This document shows positions 17,927 to 27,077 of a stretch of 64,000 nt of DNA, one piece after another. The notes below the pieces were generated by a model. It saw only the letters and a list, made by a program, of their open reading frames with translations. It was not told the DNA's origin and did no database searches. The position numbers and the translations under genes are program-made. Each line of letters starts with the position of its first letter. The stretch's first letter is position 1. Origin of the DNA: Gloeobacter violaceus PCC 7421 (GTDB lineage Bacteria > Cyanobacteriota > Cyanobacteriia > Gloeobacterales > Gloeobacteraceae); NCBI RefSeq assembly GCF_000011385.1, contig NC_005125.1, forward strand, positions 4,154,001 to 4,218,000. Reading direction: 5' to 3'.

Positions 17927-17950
17927 TAAAGACAAAAAACCGCCGACGAT

Positions 17951-18149
17951 TTGCCTTCTACGAACAAATTCAGAAGTTATGTGCGCGAGCTGATCCGCGC
18001 CGATGAAAAACGCAAAGCTGAAGAACAGCTTGAAGCAAAACTGTTTGGAAGGACTGAACAGCCCCGAAAGTGAATTGACGGCGGCGGACTGGAGCGGCAT
18101 TCGCAAGGAAGCCTTGGCCAGGCTGGAAGCACGAAAGAAACAGCGCTGA
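17951..18149 (+). pseudogene. ParD-like antitoxin remnant, truncated and frameshifted
   Basis: The frame from about 17951 reads TNKFRSYVRELIRADEKRKA, then EEQLEAKLF, and then runs into a stop. In the next frame it continues GLNSPESELTAADW, then IRKEALARLEARKKQR and stops at 18149. Removing one G near 18047 restores a continuous LFEGLNSPES, the usual antitoxin C-terminus. The ribbon-helix-helix N-terminus is largely missing. This is a decayed antitoxin of the ParD (VRELIR...EGLNS) type. Confidence 0.7.
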
Positions 18150-18214
18150 TGCCGCAAGTCACTCAGCATGCGGCTGCCAGGAACGACCTGATCGAGCACT
18201 TCTTGCTTCGCTAA
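18149..18214 (+). pseudogene. ParE-like toxin remnant
   Basis: The ATG overlaps the antitoxin stop (TGATG), as in functional parDE pairs. It reads MPQVTQHAAARNDLIEHFLL then R-stop: about 20 residues resembling only the N-terminus of ParE/RelE toxins. The rest of the toxin is gone. Confidence 0.55.
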
Positions 18215-19317
18215 CGGGTGGGGGCAGCCTGCGGCGAGCGAGCCTTGTGGGCGGCAGGTCGGCGCAGTTTCTTCAGCCACAGCCAAAAGCCGGTTAAAAA
18301 GAGGCCCCCGGGGGCAAGGCCAACAAAGACGTACATTGCTTGGGTGAACAACCCGCCGTAGTGGCCAAAGTGCAAGGTGGCCAGCCAGCCGAGCAGAAAG
18401 TCGGCCGTGTTGGGCTTGCGGCCGTCCTCCACCTGCAGCACCCGGCCGCTGTACTGGTCGAGGTGGATGTGCAGCCGTTCGCGGACCGGTCCTTCTCCCT
18501 TGAACCGCCCGAAGACATCGACGGTGTCGGTGGGTTTGACTGCCAGACGCAGTCCCTCAAACTCGGCTCCCGCCAGCACCGGCCGCGCTTTTGCCAGCAC
18601 AGTATCCGGCGAAAGCGGCGCTCCGGCTGCGATCGTGGACATCGGCTCTTTGGTTTGCGGGGTGCCGGTGAGGGCGTAGACGGCCGCTTTGAACGGCGCA
18701 TTAAACATGAAGTAGGCGCCGCTGAGTCCGAGGATGACCATGAACGCCGAAGTGGTGATGCCGGTGAGCTTGTGCAGGTCGTAGGACAGAATGCGGCTGT
18801 TGGCGCTCCAGCGGAGCTTGGTTCCCGCTTGCCGTTTTTTCCAGCCCGGCCAGAGCACTACCCCGGTGATTCCCAAAGCCAGAAGCGCGACGGCGGCAAT
18901 CCCGGTGATCCAGCCTCCAACTTCACCGGCCAAAAGCGTGTAGTGCAGCCGGTAGAGTACACCCACCAGGCTGTGCTCCCAGACGCGTGAGGCGCGCACC
19001 TCGTAGCTCACCGGGTCGACCGCCACCTCCAGGTATTGCTTCTCGGGGGTGGTGAAACTGACGGAGTAGACGTGGTTCTCCTGAACTGAGACACCCTCGG
19101 GCTTCAAGTTCGGGTGGGCCTTCTGGGCCGCCGCCATCAACCTTTCGAGCGAGGAAGCCGGTGCCGCTCCCGGCTGGTACATCGTGGGGTTGAGTGCCTG
19201 GTCGATGGGCTTCCAGAAGACAATGGCGCTGCCGGTCAGGCCAATAATCAGCAAAATTAGGCCGAAGACAAGACCCGCGATCTGGTGCAGGGTAAAGACG
19301 AACTTGCGCGTGTTCAT
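18211..19317 (-). CDS. PepSY-associated membrane protein
   Basis: A 368-residue membrane protein. It begins FVFTLHQIAGLVFGLILLII, has further segments WITGIAAVALLALGITGVVL, LHKLTGITTSAFMVILGLSG and a last one near LFTQAMYVFVGLAPGGLFLT, with PepSY-like extracytoplasmic loops between. This family (iron-uptake-associated, PiuB-like) is often next to TonB-dependent siderophore receptors and may help reduce or release iron; two such receptors lie downstream here. Several conserved His residues (LHQ, LHY, LHK, LHFGHYG) could bind haem. Confidence 0.85.
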   Translation of the reverse strand: MNTRKFVFTLHQIAGLVFGLILLIIGLTGSAIVFWKPIDQALNPTMYQPGAAPASSLERLMAAAQKAHPNLKPEGVSVQENHVYSVSFTTPEKQYLEVAVDPVSYEVRASRVWEHSLVGVLYRLHYTLLAGEVGGWITGIAAVALLALGITGVVLWPGWKKRQAGTKLRWSANSRILSYDLHKLTGITTSAFMVILGLSGAYFMFNAPFKAAVYALTGTPQTKEPMSTIAAGAPLSPDTVLAKARPVLAGAEFEGLRLAVKPTDTVDVFGRFKGEGPVRERLHIHLDQYSGRVLQVEDGRKPNTADFLLGWLATLHFGHYGGLFTQAMYVFVGLAPGGLFLTGFWLWLKKLRRPAAHKARSPQAAPTR

Positions 19318-19588
19318 GAGGTGCTCGGTTCACGATGAATTGGGCGTTCCAGTCGAATGGTCAGATCGAGTCAACGCCTGGTATCACTTGCAAAATCAAA
19401 GCAACAATTCCCGGCGCGGCAACGGCAGTGGATCACGGTATGTGGACGCCCCGTATTCGCGGTATCCCAAAAGAAGCCAGTAACAACGGCAACTCCGCAG
19501 GGGGAGCCCGGTCAGCTTGGCGAGTCGCAACCCAATGGCCAGGGTAAGCCTGTTGAGAACAGATGTCAATAGTTTGTGGATTGGCAGC
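19318..19588. other. intergenic region
   Basis: About 270 bases between the PepSY gene start and the end of the Uma2 gene. It should hold the PepSY promoter. I see no convincing gene, riboswitch or repeat. Confidence 0.4.
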
Positions 19589-20332
19589 TCAAGCCTGTGG
19601 GTCGATGCCCAATTCGCGCAAGCGCTGTGCCAAGCGTAGCGCTTGCTGTTCGGCTTGCTCGGCGCGTTGCCGTTCTTGCTCGGCGCGTTGCCGCTCCTGC
19701 TCGGCGCGCTGCCGTTCTTGCTCGGCGCGTTGCCGCTCCTGCTCAGCTCGTAGCCGCTCCTGCTCGGCGCGCGCCGCCATTTCTACGTAGCTTTCAAACG
19801 GGGTTCCGTCCGGCCGCCAGAGGCACAAGTCACCCCGCTCGCCCAGTTCGAAGCGCGCACCCAATCTGGGGCTCACCCAACTATGCATGGGATCAATTCC
19901 CAGCAGCGCTGCTCCTTCGCGCACAAAGCCGTCCAAGGTGCCGCCCTCGGGATCGTAAAGGTAGTACTCCTCGACGCCGTGGTGCTGGTAGAACTGAAAC
20001 TTGCGCGTCATCTCGGAGACGCCGTTGCCTGGAGAAAGCACCTCGAAGACCACCTGCGGTGCAACGCCCGCTTCGAGCCACTGCCGGTAGCTGCCGCGTT
20101 TGCCCTTGGGCCGGCCGAAGGCGACCAGGACGTCGGGAGCCTGGCACAGCCTGGGATTACCTTCTACCGGGTACCACAGCAAATCCCCCGCCACAAACAC
20201 ATTGGGATCGCTTGCAAACAACCACTCTAGACCTTCTTTGATGTAGACAATCCAGCGAAACTGCTCAGTATTGTCTGCCATCGGTTTGCCGTCGGAGTCC
20301 GGGTAGACGATTGTCTCGGGAGAAAGGACCAT
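19589..20332 (-). CDS. Uma2-family (DUF820) protein with heptad-repeat tail
   Basis: A 247-residue protein. The Uma2 domain is a PD-(D/E)XK-like fold: QAPDVLVAFGRPKGKRGSYR supplies the PD, and VVFEVLSPGN supplies the E, then FYQHHGVEEYYLYDPEGG. Uma2 proteins are very numerous in cyanobacteria; their biological role is not settled. The C-terminal third is a charged coiled coil made of tandem AEQERQR heptads, ending RLAQRLRELGIDPQA. The repeat is also visible as a 21-base DNA repeat. Confidence 0.88.
   Translation of the reverse strand: MVLSPETIVYPDSDGKPMADNTEQFRWIVYIKEGLEWLFASDPNVFVAGDLLWYPVEGNPRLCQAPDVLVAFGRPKGKRGSYRQWLEAGVAPQVVFEVLSPGNGVSEMTRKFQFYQHHGVEEYYLYDPEGGTLDGFVREGAALLGIDPMHSWVSPRLGARFELGERGDLCLWRPDGTPFESYVEMAARAEQERLRAEQERQRAEQERQRAEQERQRAEQERQRAEQAEQQALRLAQRLRELGIDPQA
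19656..19772 (-). repeat. 21-base tandem repeat coding AEQERQR heptads
   Basis: Five full 21-base units begin at 19656, 19677, 19698, 19719 and 19740, with a partial sixth, differing at a few positions. They lie in frame in the Uma2 gene, so copy number changes would lengthen or shorten the coiled coil by whole heptads. Confidence 0.9.
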
Positions 20333-20399
20333 GGCTTGGGTGCATCCGCTGCTTGCCGCTATCTTAAATCAACCGTTCTCCAGTGCGCGGCGCACCCTG

Positions 20400-22592
20400 T
20401 CAAAACTCCAGCGAAAGGGTGCCCTGCATGGTGAAGGGTGCCCCGGGCGGTACGTTGCGCCGGGCTTGCACCCCTTCGAAATAGCGCACGTCGAGCAAGT
20501 TTTTGAGGTTGATGGCGGTCTTGATGTTACCGAAGTTGTAGTAGACGGCCGCGTCCACCCGGGTGTAGCCGGGTACTTCGAAGGTGTTGTCGAGATCCCC
20601 GCTGCGGTTGTCGACAAAAAAGGCGCCCGCACCGAAACCCAACCCCCGCAGCGGGCCTTCGGGAATGCGGTAGGTTGTCCAGAGGCTGGCGGTGTTGTAG
20701 GGCACCCTGGGCAGCCGATTGCCCACCGGGAAGGTGTTGTCGCGGGTGATGCGCGCGTCGGTGTAGGCGTAGGAAGCGATCACATTCCAGCCCTGCAAGA
20801 TCTCGCCGACGATGTCGAATTCGAAGCCACTGCTTTGCTGTTGACCCACCTGGAGCGAAAAGCGAAAATCGCTCGGATCGGCCGTCAGGACGTTGTCTTT
20901 TTCGATCCGGTAAACCGCCAGGGTGGTGGCCATCCGTCCGCCCAGAAACTCGGCTTTCAAGCCCGCCTCGTAATTGGTGCCCCGCTCGGGCAAAAATGGC
21001 GTGCCGGTGGCGTTGAGGCCGAACTGCGGCGCGAAGGAGCGACCGGTATTAGCGTACAGCGATATTTCAGGAATCGGCTGGTAGACGATGCCGACGCGCG
21101 GCGAGAAATCCCGGGCGACGGCGACGGTGTTGAAGGATGGATCGTTGTATCTGTCGCCGTAGCTGAAGTTGTCGAAGCGTCCGCTCAACAGCACTTTCAG
21201 GTTGTCGGCGACGGCAATTTGATCTTGCAGGTAGATGCCGAAGGTGTTGAGGTAGCCGTCGTAGTTCAATGCGGAGGGGCTCGGGACAGCGTAGTTAAAC
21301 TGGTAGACCGGATTATAAATATCGATGTTCAAATTGCCTGCGAAGGGCCGGTCGTTGCCAAACCAACCGTAACCTCGAATGAACTCGAAGCCTGCAAGCA
21401 GGGTATGGCGAATCGAGCCGGTGGCGAACTTCCAGACCAGATCGTTGCGGAAGGTGTACAGTTCCTGATTCTGCTGGCTGACGCCGCCGAAGAGGGTGAG
21501 GGTGCGGTTGTCCGCAAGCAGCGTGTCCGACTCAATCGACCGGTAGAACGCGCGCGTCGCCCCGGCGCGAAAGACGCTGCGCCAGTTAAGATTCTCGGCA
21601 AGGCGCTGATCGAAATAAAGGTAGCCGCGCCATTCCTCGGAGATGTTAGGGGCATGAGGGTCCCCCAAAAAGCGGCTCACCGGCACCGGCGCCACCCCGT
21701 CACCCTGCGCCACTAGCCCCCGGTCGATGGGCCGCACGTAGCGTAGAAATTCGCCTTCGAAGGTGATGGTCGTATCCGGACCTGGTTTCCAGGTGAGCAC
21801 GGGAGCAATAAAGGCGCGCTCCTTGCGGACAAAATCGCGGTAGCTTTTCGAATTTTCGTAGGCGATATTCAGGCGGTAGGCGAGCGCGCCGTCGGGGGTG
21901 AGCGGGCCTGAGACATCCAGCGTCGGGCGGTAAAGATCATAGCTGCCGACGGTCAGGTTGACGGCGGCGTAGGGGGTGAGCGTCGGCCGCTTGGTGATGA
22001 TGTTGATCGTTCCGGCGGGATCGGCCGAACCAAACAGCACCGACCCCGGCCCCTTGACCACCTCGATGCGCTCAATACCCGCCGTCTCGAAGTCGGTGAG
22101 GGTACCAAACAAGTCGGCTTCTTGAAAGCCGTTGCGGTACTCGTTGAGCCGAAATCCCCGGGCGTTGAACTCCGCTCCCTGTCCGCCGAAGTCCTGGCCG
22201 AAGCTGACGCCGCTAACGTTTCTGAGGGCATCGGACAGGCGGATTGCCCCTTGATCCTCGATGAGTTGCCGGGGAATGACCTGGACGTTGGCGGGGATGT
22301 CGCGGATGGGCGTATCGGTGCGGGTGGCAGTCGTCGCATCGGGGACCCGGTAGCCCCGATTGCCCTCCACCGTCACCTCCTCCAGTTCCTCAGCGTCGTC
22401 CTCTCGCCGTTGTGCCGCGGGCTCGGGCGTCGCCTGAGCCATAGCGCTTGGGAACAACCCCTGCGCTGCGGTCTGTACCGGCTGCAGTTGCGACAGCCGC
22501 GGGACGGCCGTACTCTGAGCCTGCCCCGGGGCTGCGAGAATGAGAGGGTGCAGCAACCCGAGCAGGAGCCATCGGTAATCTGGCTTGGTCAC
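20400..22592 (-). CDS. TonB-dependent siderophore receptor
   Basis: A 730-residue outer-membrane receptor that brings ferric siderophores across the outer membrane using TonB energy. It has a signal peptide (LLLGLLHPLILAAPGQA), a TonB-box-like EEVTVEG, the plug domain (NVQVIPRQLIEDQG, LRNVSGVSFGQ, ARGFRLNEYRNG, ERIEVVKGPGSVLFG) and a 22-strand barrel ending with the terminal strand GTLSLEF. It starts with GTG after GGGAG. The ligand is unknown, but the plug resembles the FhuA/FpvA group. Confidence 0.92.
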   Translation of the reverse strand: MTKPDYRWLLLGLLHPLILAAPGQAQSTAVPRLSQLQPVQTAAQGLFPSAMAQATPEPAAQRREDDAEELEEVTVEGNRGYRVPDATTATRTDTPIRDIPANVQVIPRQLIEDQGAIRLSDALRNVSGVSFGQDFGGQGAEFNARGFRLNEYRNGFQEADLFGTLTDFETAGIERIEVVKGPGSVLFGSADPAGTINIITKRPTLTPYAAVNLTVGSYDLYRPTLDVSGPLTPDGALAYRLNIAYENSKSYRDFVRKERAFIAPVLTWKPGPDTTITFEGEFLRYVRPIDRGLVAQGDGVAPVPVSRFLGDPHAPNISEEWRGYLYFDQRLAENLNWRSVFRAGATRAFYRSIESDTLLADNRTLTLFGGVSQQNQELYTFRNDLVWKFATGSIRHTLLAGFEFIRGYGWFGNDRPFAGNLNIDIYNPVYQFNYAVPSPSALNYDGYLNTFGIYLQDQIAVADNLKVLLSGRFDNFSYGDRYNDPSFNTVAVARDFSPRVGIVYQPIPEISLYANTGRSFAPQFGLNATGTPFLPERGTNYEAGLKAEFLGGRMATTLAVYRIEKDNVLTADPSDFRFSLQVGQQQSSGFEFDIVGEILQGWNVIASYAYTDARITRDNTFPVGNRLPRVPYNTASLWTTYRIPEGPLRGLGFGAGAFFVDNRSGDLDNTFEVPGYTRVDAAVYYNFGNIKTAINLKNLLDVRYFEGVQARRNVPPGAPFTMQGTLSLEF

Positions 22593-22653
22593 GAATATTC
22601 ACTCCCACAGTGGTGCTAGTCTGGCGGCAGCGGTCGGCATAGGTCTTCAGAAC

Positions 22654-23268
22654 GTGCAAATCGGTGAACAGCGGGTGGTGCTGCACAACATTCCTTGGAG
22701 CCTGTACGAGCAATTGCTGGAGGCTCTGGGGGATCATCGGGGCGTGCGGCTTGCCTACAGCAAGGGCACCCTCGAAATCATGAGCCCCCTGCCCGTGCAC
22801 GAGAGCGTCAACCGGCTTTTGGGCCGTCTGGTAGAAGCCTGGGGCGATTGGACAGGCGTGGAAGTCCAGGACCTTGGGTCGATAACGATGAACCGCGAAG
22901 ATCTGGGCAAGGGCATCGAACCGGATAGTTGCTTCTACATTGCCAATCTGGGTGCCGTTGCCGGCCGGGACCGCCTGGATTTCAGGCAAGATCCCCCACC
23001 GGACCTGGCCATCGAAGTCGATATCACCAGCACTTCCCTCACCCGTCGGCCGATCTACCAGACCCTGGACATTCCCGAGCTTTGGCGCTGGGCCGGCGAG
23101 CCGCTCGCCGTGTTCCACCTGGTGGACGGGCAGTACCAACCGGCGCAAGCGAGCCGGGTGCTGCCCGGTTTTCCCGTGCAATATCTCACCGAGCTGGTGC
23201 TCCTGGGAACGCGCACGACCCACCCGCGCGCCGTGCAAAGGTTGCGCGAAACTCTCCAGCAAGCTTGA
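22654..23268 (+). CDS. Uma2-family (DUF820) protein
   Basis: About 204 residues: QIGEQRVVLHNIPWSLYEQL, then YSKGTLEIMSPLPVHE, IEPDSCFYIANL with the PD-type Asp, PPDLAIEVDITSTS with the Glu, and RRPIYQTLDIPELWRWAGEP. All are Uma2 landmarks. The frame stays open to a TTG at 22585, but that lies inside the divergent receptor gene start, so I prefer the GTG at 22654. It has no coiled-coil tail, unlike the other two Uma2 genes here. It sits between two receptor genes and is read against both. Confidence 0.85.
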   Translation: MQIGEQRVVLHNIPWSLYEQLLEALGDHRGVRLAYSKGTLEIMSPLPVHESVNRLLGRLVEAWGDWTGVEVQDLGSITMNREDLGKGIEPDSCFYIANLGAVAGRDRLDFRQDPPPDLAIEVDITSTSLTRRPIYQTLDIPELWRWAGEPLAVFHLVDGQYQPAQASRVLPGFPVQYLTELVLLGTRTTHPRAVQRLRETLQQA

Positions 23269-23288
23269 GCAGTCCGCCTCGAGCGCCG

Positions 23289-25517
23289 TCATAGTTCCAT
23301 CGACAGCGTGCCGAGCACCGTGAACGGCGCTCCCGGCTGCACGCCGGTGCGAAAACCGCCGGTGTAGTAGCGCACGTCGAACAGATTGCGGAAGTTGAGT
23401 GCCGCCTGCCAGTTGCCGGGACGGTAGTACAAAGCAGCGTCGGTGCGCACGTAGCTGTCGAGCGTGAAGCTGCCCAGCAGATCCCCCGGCCGGCTGTCTA
23501 CATAAAATAGCCCCAGACCAAAGCCCAGACCCTTGAGATCGCCGCCTTGCAGGTTGTAGCGGCTCCAAAAACTGGCGGTGTTGGCGGGCACGTTGGCCAG
23601 GGTGTTGCCCACGGGCAAACTGTTGTCGGCGCTGACCACCGCGTCGATGAGCGAGTAGGAGGCAATCACGTTCCAGCCCGGCAGGATTTCGCCGCTCGCG
23701 TCGAATTCGATGCCCCGGCTCGTCTGCTCCCCGGTCTGGATCGAGACCAGGGGGTTGGTGGGATCGGCGGTCACGACATTCTGTTTGCGCAGATCGTAGG
23801 CGGCCAGAGTTAGGCTCAGTTTTTTGTCGAATAGTTCCGTTTTGACGCCCACCTCCCACTGGGTACCGGTCTCCGGCCGGAAGGCGGCGCCGTTGAAGTT
23901 GCGGAAGGTGCCGAATTGCGGCACGAAAGAGCGCGTGTACGACCCATAGAGCGACACTTCCGGTGCCGGCTGCCAGACCAGACCGACGCGCGGGCTCCAG
24001 GCTCCGTCGGTCTGCACGAAGACGCTGCGCGGCTGGTTGAGGTCGTTTTCGGAGCGCGATTGCCGGTAGGTGTCGAAGCGAACCCCGGCGAGCAACTTCA
24101 GGTTGGGCAGCAGATCGATTTGATCTTGAATGTAGGCGGCCAGGGTCGTGGCGTCGTCGTCGCGAAAGAAATCCGGGGTTTTGGCGTAAGCCTGGTCGAT
24201 GTAGACCGGGTTGAAGATATTGATAGAGGGGTACAACTCCGAGGTCTTGAAGATTGGAGACTCTCGGCCCCGGCGGTACTCGACGCCAAAAAGCAGCCTG
24301 TGGGCGATCGAACCGGTGTTGAAGCGGCCCACGACATCGGCATTGGCAAAGATGCGGTTGTAGTTGCCCGCCGCCCAGTAAGCGAGGCGCGACAGTTCTC
24401 CGGTCTGCTCGTTCAATTCCAGCGAAAACGGATAGTACCGCTCCGGGCTCACGTTCTGGTAGCGCGCCGTGTGCCTGAGCGACCAGTTCTCGCTGAAGCG
24501 GTGATCCAGGCTGTAGCCCAGACCGTACTCGTCTTTGCGGTAGTTGCTGAAAGGTTCGTGCAGAAACCGACCGATGGGCACATTCGCCACCGAGCGGCCA
24601 ATCACCGGGATGCCGTCGTCCATCGTGCGCGCTTCGTTGATGAAGTAGCTGTCGAAGCGCAGGGCCGTCTGGGGGCTGATTTGCCAGGTGAGGGCCGGGG
24701 TGAGGACGCTGCGGTCGTTGCGCACAAAGTCGCGGAAGCTGCGGGCATTCTGGTAAAAAGCGTTGAGCCGATACTGCAGTGTGCCCCCGGCGTTGAGCGG
24801 TCCGGACAGGTCGAGCTGTCCCCGGTAGTCGCTGTAGGAGCCGGCGGTGAGCGCAGCGGAATAGTAGGGTTTGGCCTGCGGCTGTTTGCTCACCAGATTG
24901 ACGATCCCGCCCGGCTGGCCCTGGCCGAACAGCACCGAGGCCGGCCCTTTGAGCACCTCGATGCGCTCCAGGTCGGCGGTCTCGACGTAATCGAACTGAA
25001 AGTAGGGCACACCGTCGCGGAAGAAAGATCCGTCGAAGCCGGCCGCCTCAAAGCCGCGAATAAGCAAGGAGTCGGAATAGCCGGAGTAGCTGCCTAGATT
25101 GACGATGCCGCTGACGTTTTGCAGCGCGTCGCCGGCGCGGACGATGCGCTGGTCTTCGAGCACCTGCCGGGGGATCACCTGGATCGATTGGGGAACATCC
25201 AGGATGGCCGTATCGGTCTTGGTGGCCGTCGAAGAGCGCGAGCGCCGGTAGCTGCGCGTGCCGGTCACCGTCACTTCGTCGAGATCTTCCGGGCTGGTCG
25301 GGGGCTTTTGGGTGCCCGGTTCCGCCTGAGCGACGGGGCTTTCGAACAACCCCTGCGCCCCGGTTTGCATCGGTTCTAGATCTGCCAGGCGTGGAATGGT
25401 CTGCTCGCTTTGAGTGGCAGTAGGGATTGCAGCCACTTGCGAAGCTTGAGCAATAACGCCCGACAATGTGGCCAGGACAAATCGTCCGGCACGCCCGGAG
25501 TGCGCCTTGTTGCCCAC
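23289..25517 (-). CDS. TonB-dependent siderophore receptor
   Basis: About 742 residues, a paralogue of the receptor at 20400. It has a signal peptide (FVLATLSGVIAQASQVAA), TonB-box-like DEVTVTG, plug motifs SIQVIPRQVLEDQRIV, LQNVSGIVNLG, IRGFEAAGFDGSFFRDG and ERIEVLKGPASVLFGQGQPG, and a barrel ending TVLGTLSMEL. I chose the GTG at 25517 because AGGAGG lies 9 bases upstream; the frame extends to a TTG at 25538 that would put this site inside the gene. Both receptors share an unusual N-terminal stretch, PRLxxLxPxQTxAQGLF, before the TonB box. Confidence 0.92.
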   Translation of the reverse strand: MGNKAHSGRAGRFVLATLSGVIAQASQVAAIPTATQSEQTIPRLADLEPMQTGAQGLFESPVAQAEPGTQKPPTSPEDLDEVTVTGTRSYRRSRSSTATKTDTAILDVPQSIQVIPRQVLEDQRIVRAGDALQNVSGIVNLGSYSGYSDSLLIRGFEAAGFDGSFFRDGVPYFQFDYVETADLERIEVLKGPASVLFGQGQPGGIVNLVSKQPQAKPYYSAALTAGSYSDYRGQLDLSGPLNAGGTLQYRLNAFYQNARSFRDFVRNDRSVLTPALTWQISPQTALRFDSYFINEARTMDDGIPVIGRSVANVPIGRFLHEPFSNYRKDEYGLGYSLDHRFSENWSLRHTARYQNVSPERYYPFSLELNEQTGELSRLAYWAAGNYNRIFANADVVGRFNTGSIAHRLLFGVEYRRGRESPIFKTSELYPSINIFNPVYIDQAYAKTPDFFRDDDATTLAAYIQDQIDLLPNLKLLAGVRFDTYRQSRSENDLNQPRSVFVQTDGAWSPRVGLVWQPAPEVSLYGSYTRSFVPQFGTFRNFNGAAFRPETGTQWEVGVKTELFDKKLSLTLAAYDLRKQNVVTADPTNPLVSIQTGEQTSRGIEFDASGEILPGWNVIASYSLIDAVVSADNSLPVGNTLANVPANTASFWSRYNLQGGDLKGLGFGLGLFYVDSRPGDLLGSFTLDSYVRTDAALYYRPGNWQAALNFRNLFDVRYYTGGFRTGVQPGAPFTVLGTLSMEL

Positions 25518-25629
25518 GCCAACCACCCTCCTACGCAACGTTTAACAATGATTTCCTGAGGCCCTAAGGCTGGGAAACGGTAGACCCAGCAACGTTATTG
25601 ACATCGTGGCCACTGTAAAGCTGTTGCGA

Positions 25630-25994
25630 CTAGTAGTCAAGACCGAGCACCGTCTGCAGCATCAGCGGCGTGCGCGCACCCGCGGCAATCGCCTGGTGCG
25701 CGCAGATGAACAGCAACTTCAGCCGGTCGTCCGGGAAGACGTCCCGCTCGGAGTCCGCCTGGGCCTGCTCGGCCAGTCGCCGGGACCGTCCTGGATCTGC
25801 CGCTGGCCGTTTTGCAACCGCAGGGTCGTACCGGCGTGGGGCGGCTGCAGCCCGTTGCCGCCGACCATGACGCCGGACTCTTTGAGCGTCTGGGCGTAGG
25901 CCGCCCAGGATCCCCAGTACGCCTGGCTTTTTTGGGCGTCGGTGCGCGCTTCGAAAGCCGCCGGTTCTTCGTAGGTCATGATCATGTACTGCAT
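25630..25994 (-). pseudogene. YCII-domain gene fused by deletion to an ECF sigma factor fragment
   Basis: From the ATG at 25994 the frame reads MQYMIMTYEEPAAFEARTDA then GVMVGGNGLQPP and QIQDGP, the N-terminal two thirds of a YCII (DGPF) protein. After the DGP the match stops. In a neighbouring frame the sequence goes on as FPDDRLKLLFICAHQAIAAG then RTPLMLQTVLGLD and a stop at 25630, part of an ECF sigma factor of the type normally encoded beside YCII genes. The two genes look joined by an internal deletion that also shifted frame. No intact product is expected. Confidence 0.75.
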
Positions 25995-26099
25995 GGCTGT
26001 ACTCCGGTGTTTGCGATTGGGTTTGCCGCACGGCCCATCTGCCGTGCTCACTTCTATGACGGGCGAGGGGCGGCTATTTCGACATCGCCGGCAAATTAG

Positions 26100-27074
26100 T
26101 CAGTGGCCGTCGCGCACCAGGCAGGCCACCAGCGCACCCTGCATGACGACCGGATGGGTGCGCAGGGCAATCAGCAATCCCGGCTCGGGGGTGTGCACCC
26201 GCTCCAGGGTCTCGCCGCGCAACGGATCGACCACCTTCCCGAGCACTTCACCCTCGGCGAGGCTGTCGCCCAGGGCCGCTGCGGACACGAACAACCCCGG
26301 CGCCCGGCAGTGCACCGGTTGCACAGCAGTGCCCGTCACCACCCGGGGGGATGCCGTTCCGGGCGGTTCCGGCGGCGGGCCGAGGACGATCCCCATATGC
26401 AGCATCAGGCGCACCAGCCCCGCGAAGACCCGGGTGCAGTACTCGGGCTCGATCGCCTGGCCGCCCCCGGCGCGGATCACCAGCACATCCACCCCCGCCT
26501 GGGAGAGGTTGTGGGCGAGGGTGCCCTGGGTGCGCACCGGCAACTCGTAGCAGTGGGCCGTCTTGGCGGTGGAGTGGCGGCGCACCCAGACGACCGGCAG
26601 CCCGAGGGTCTTGGTCAGATCGAGGGCGCGCGGCTGGCTGTGGTAGACCTGCACCCGGGGCCATTCGGCCAGGTGGTTCTCAGGCCCGTGCAGTTCGACG
26701 CAGCAGTCGGAGTGGCGCACCTGCTCGAAGACCCAGCTGGCCAGCCGCTGGGTGGTCTCCCCCTGGGCATAGCCCGGGAAGACCCGGTCGAGGTCGGTGT
26801 TGTCGAAGGGCCAGTGGCGGCTGGCCAGCAGCAGCCCCGGCGGGTTTACGGCCGGAAGCACCCGCACCTTGCCCCGCAACTGGTAAGGCCCCTGGCGCAG
26901 CTCCTGGCGCCTGAGCCACTCGATGAGCAGGTGGCAGGTGTAGACACCGTTGTAAGCGTCGCCGTGCAGGCCGCCCACGACGCTCAGTACCGGTCGGCCG
27001 CGGCCGAACTCCTGCATCGCGACGTTGAGCGGACCGCCAAAGGGGACAAGCAAAGGCCCGAGGGATTTTTGCAT
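26100..27074 (-). CDS. succinylglutamate desuccinylase/aspartoacylase-family protein, zinc-site variant
   Basis: A 324-residue protein of the M14-like AstE/AspA family of zinc amidohydrolases. Landmarks are VVGGLHGDAYNGVYTCHLL, NPPGLLLASRHWPF, DNTDLDRVFPGYAQGETTQR and CVELHGPEN. The first zinc motif is normally HGxE, but here it reads H-G-D-A, so one zinc ligand is missing; the second His (ELHG) is present. The C-terminal part (VHTPEPGLLIALRTHPVVMQ) is the usual beta-barrel. It starts 3 bases after the stop of its paralogue at 27078. The substrate is unknown. Confidence 0.85.
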   Translation of the reverse strand: MQKSLGPLLVPFGGPLNVAMQEFGRGRPVLSVVGGLHGDAYNGVYTCHLLIEWLRRQELRQGPYQLRGKVRVLPAVNPPGLLLASRHWPFDNTDLDRVFPGYAQGETTQRLASWVFEQVRHSDCCVELHGPENHLAEWPRVQVYHSQPRALDLTKTLGLPVVWVRRHSTAKTAHCYELPVRTQGTLAHNLSQAGVDVLVIRAGGGQAIEPEYCTRVFAGLVRLMLHMGIVLGPPPEPPGTASPRVVTGTAVQPVHCRAPGLFVSAAALGDSLAEGEVLGKVVDPLRGETLERVHTPEPGLLIALRTHPVVMQGALVACLVRDGH

Positions 27075-27077
27075 GGT

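Noticed and set aside
19318-19588. Cobalamin riboswitch or receptor remnant upstream of the PepSY gene
   Set aside because: A CCACTGCC-like string exists but the surrounding conserved elements do not, and no frame resembles a receptor.
19656-19772. Regular 21-base repeats considered as a CRISPR array
   Set aside because: There are no spacers; units are contiguous, in frame, and encode coiled-coil heptads.
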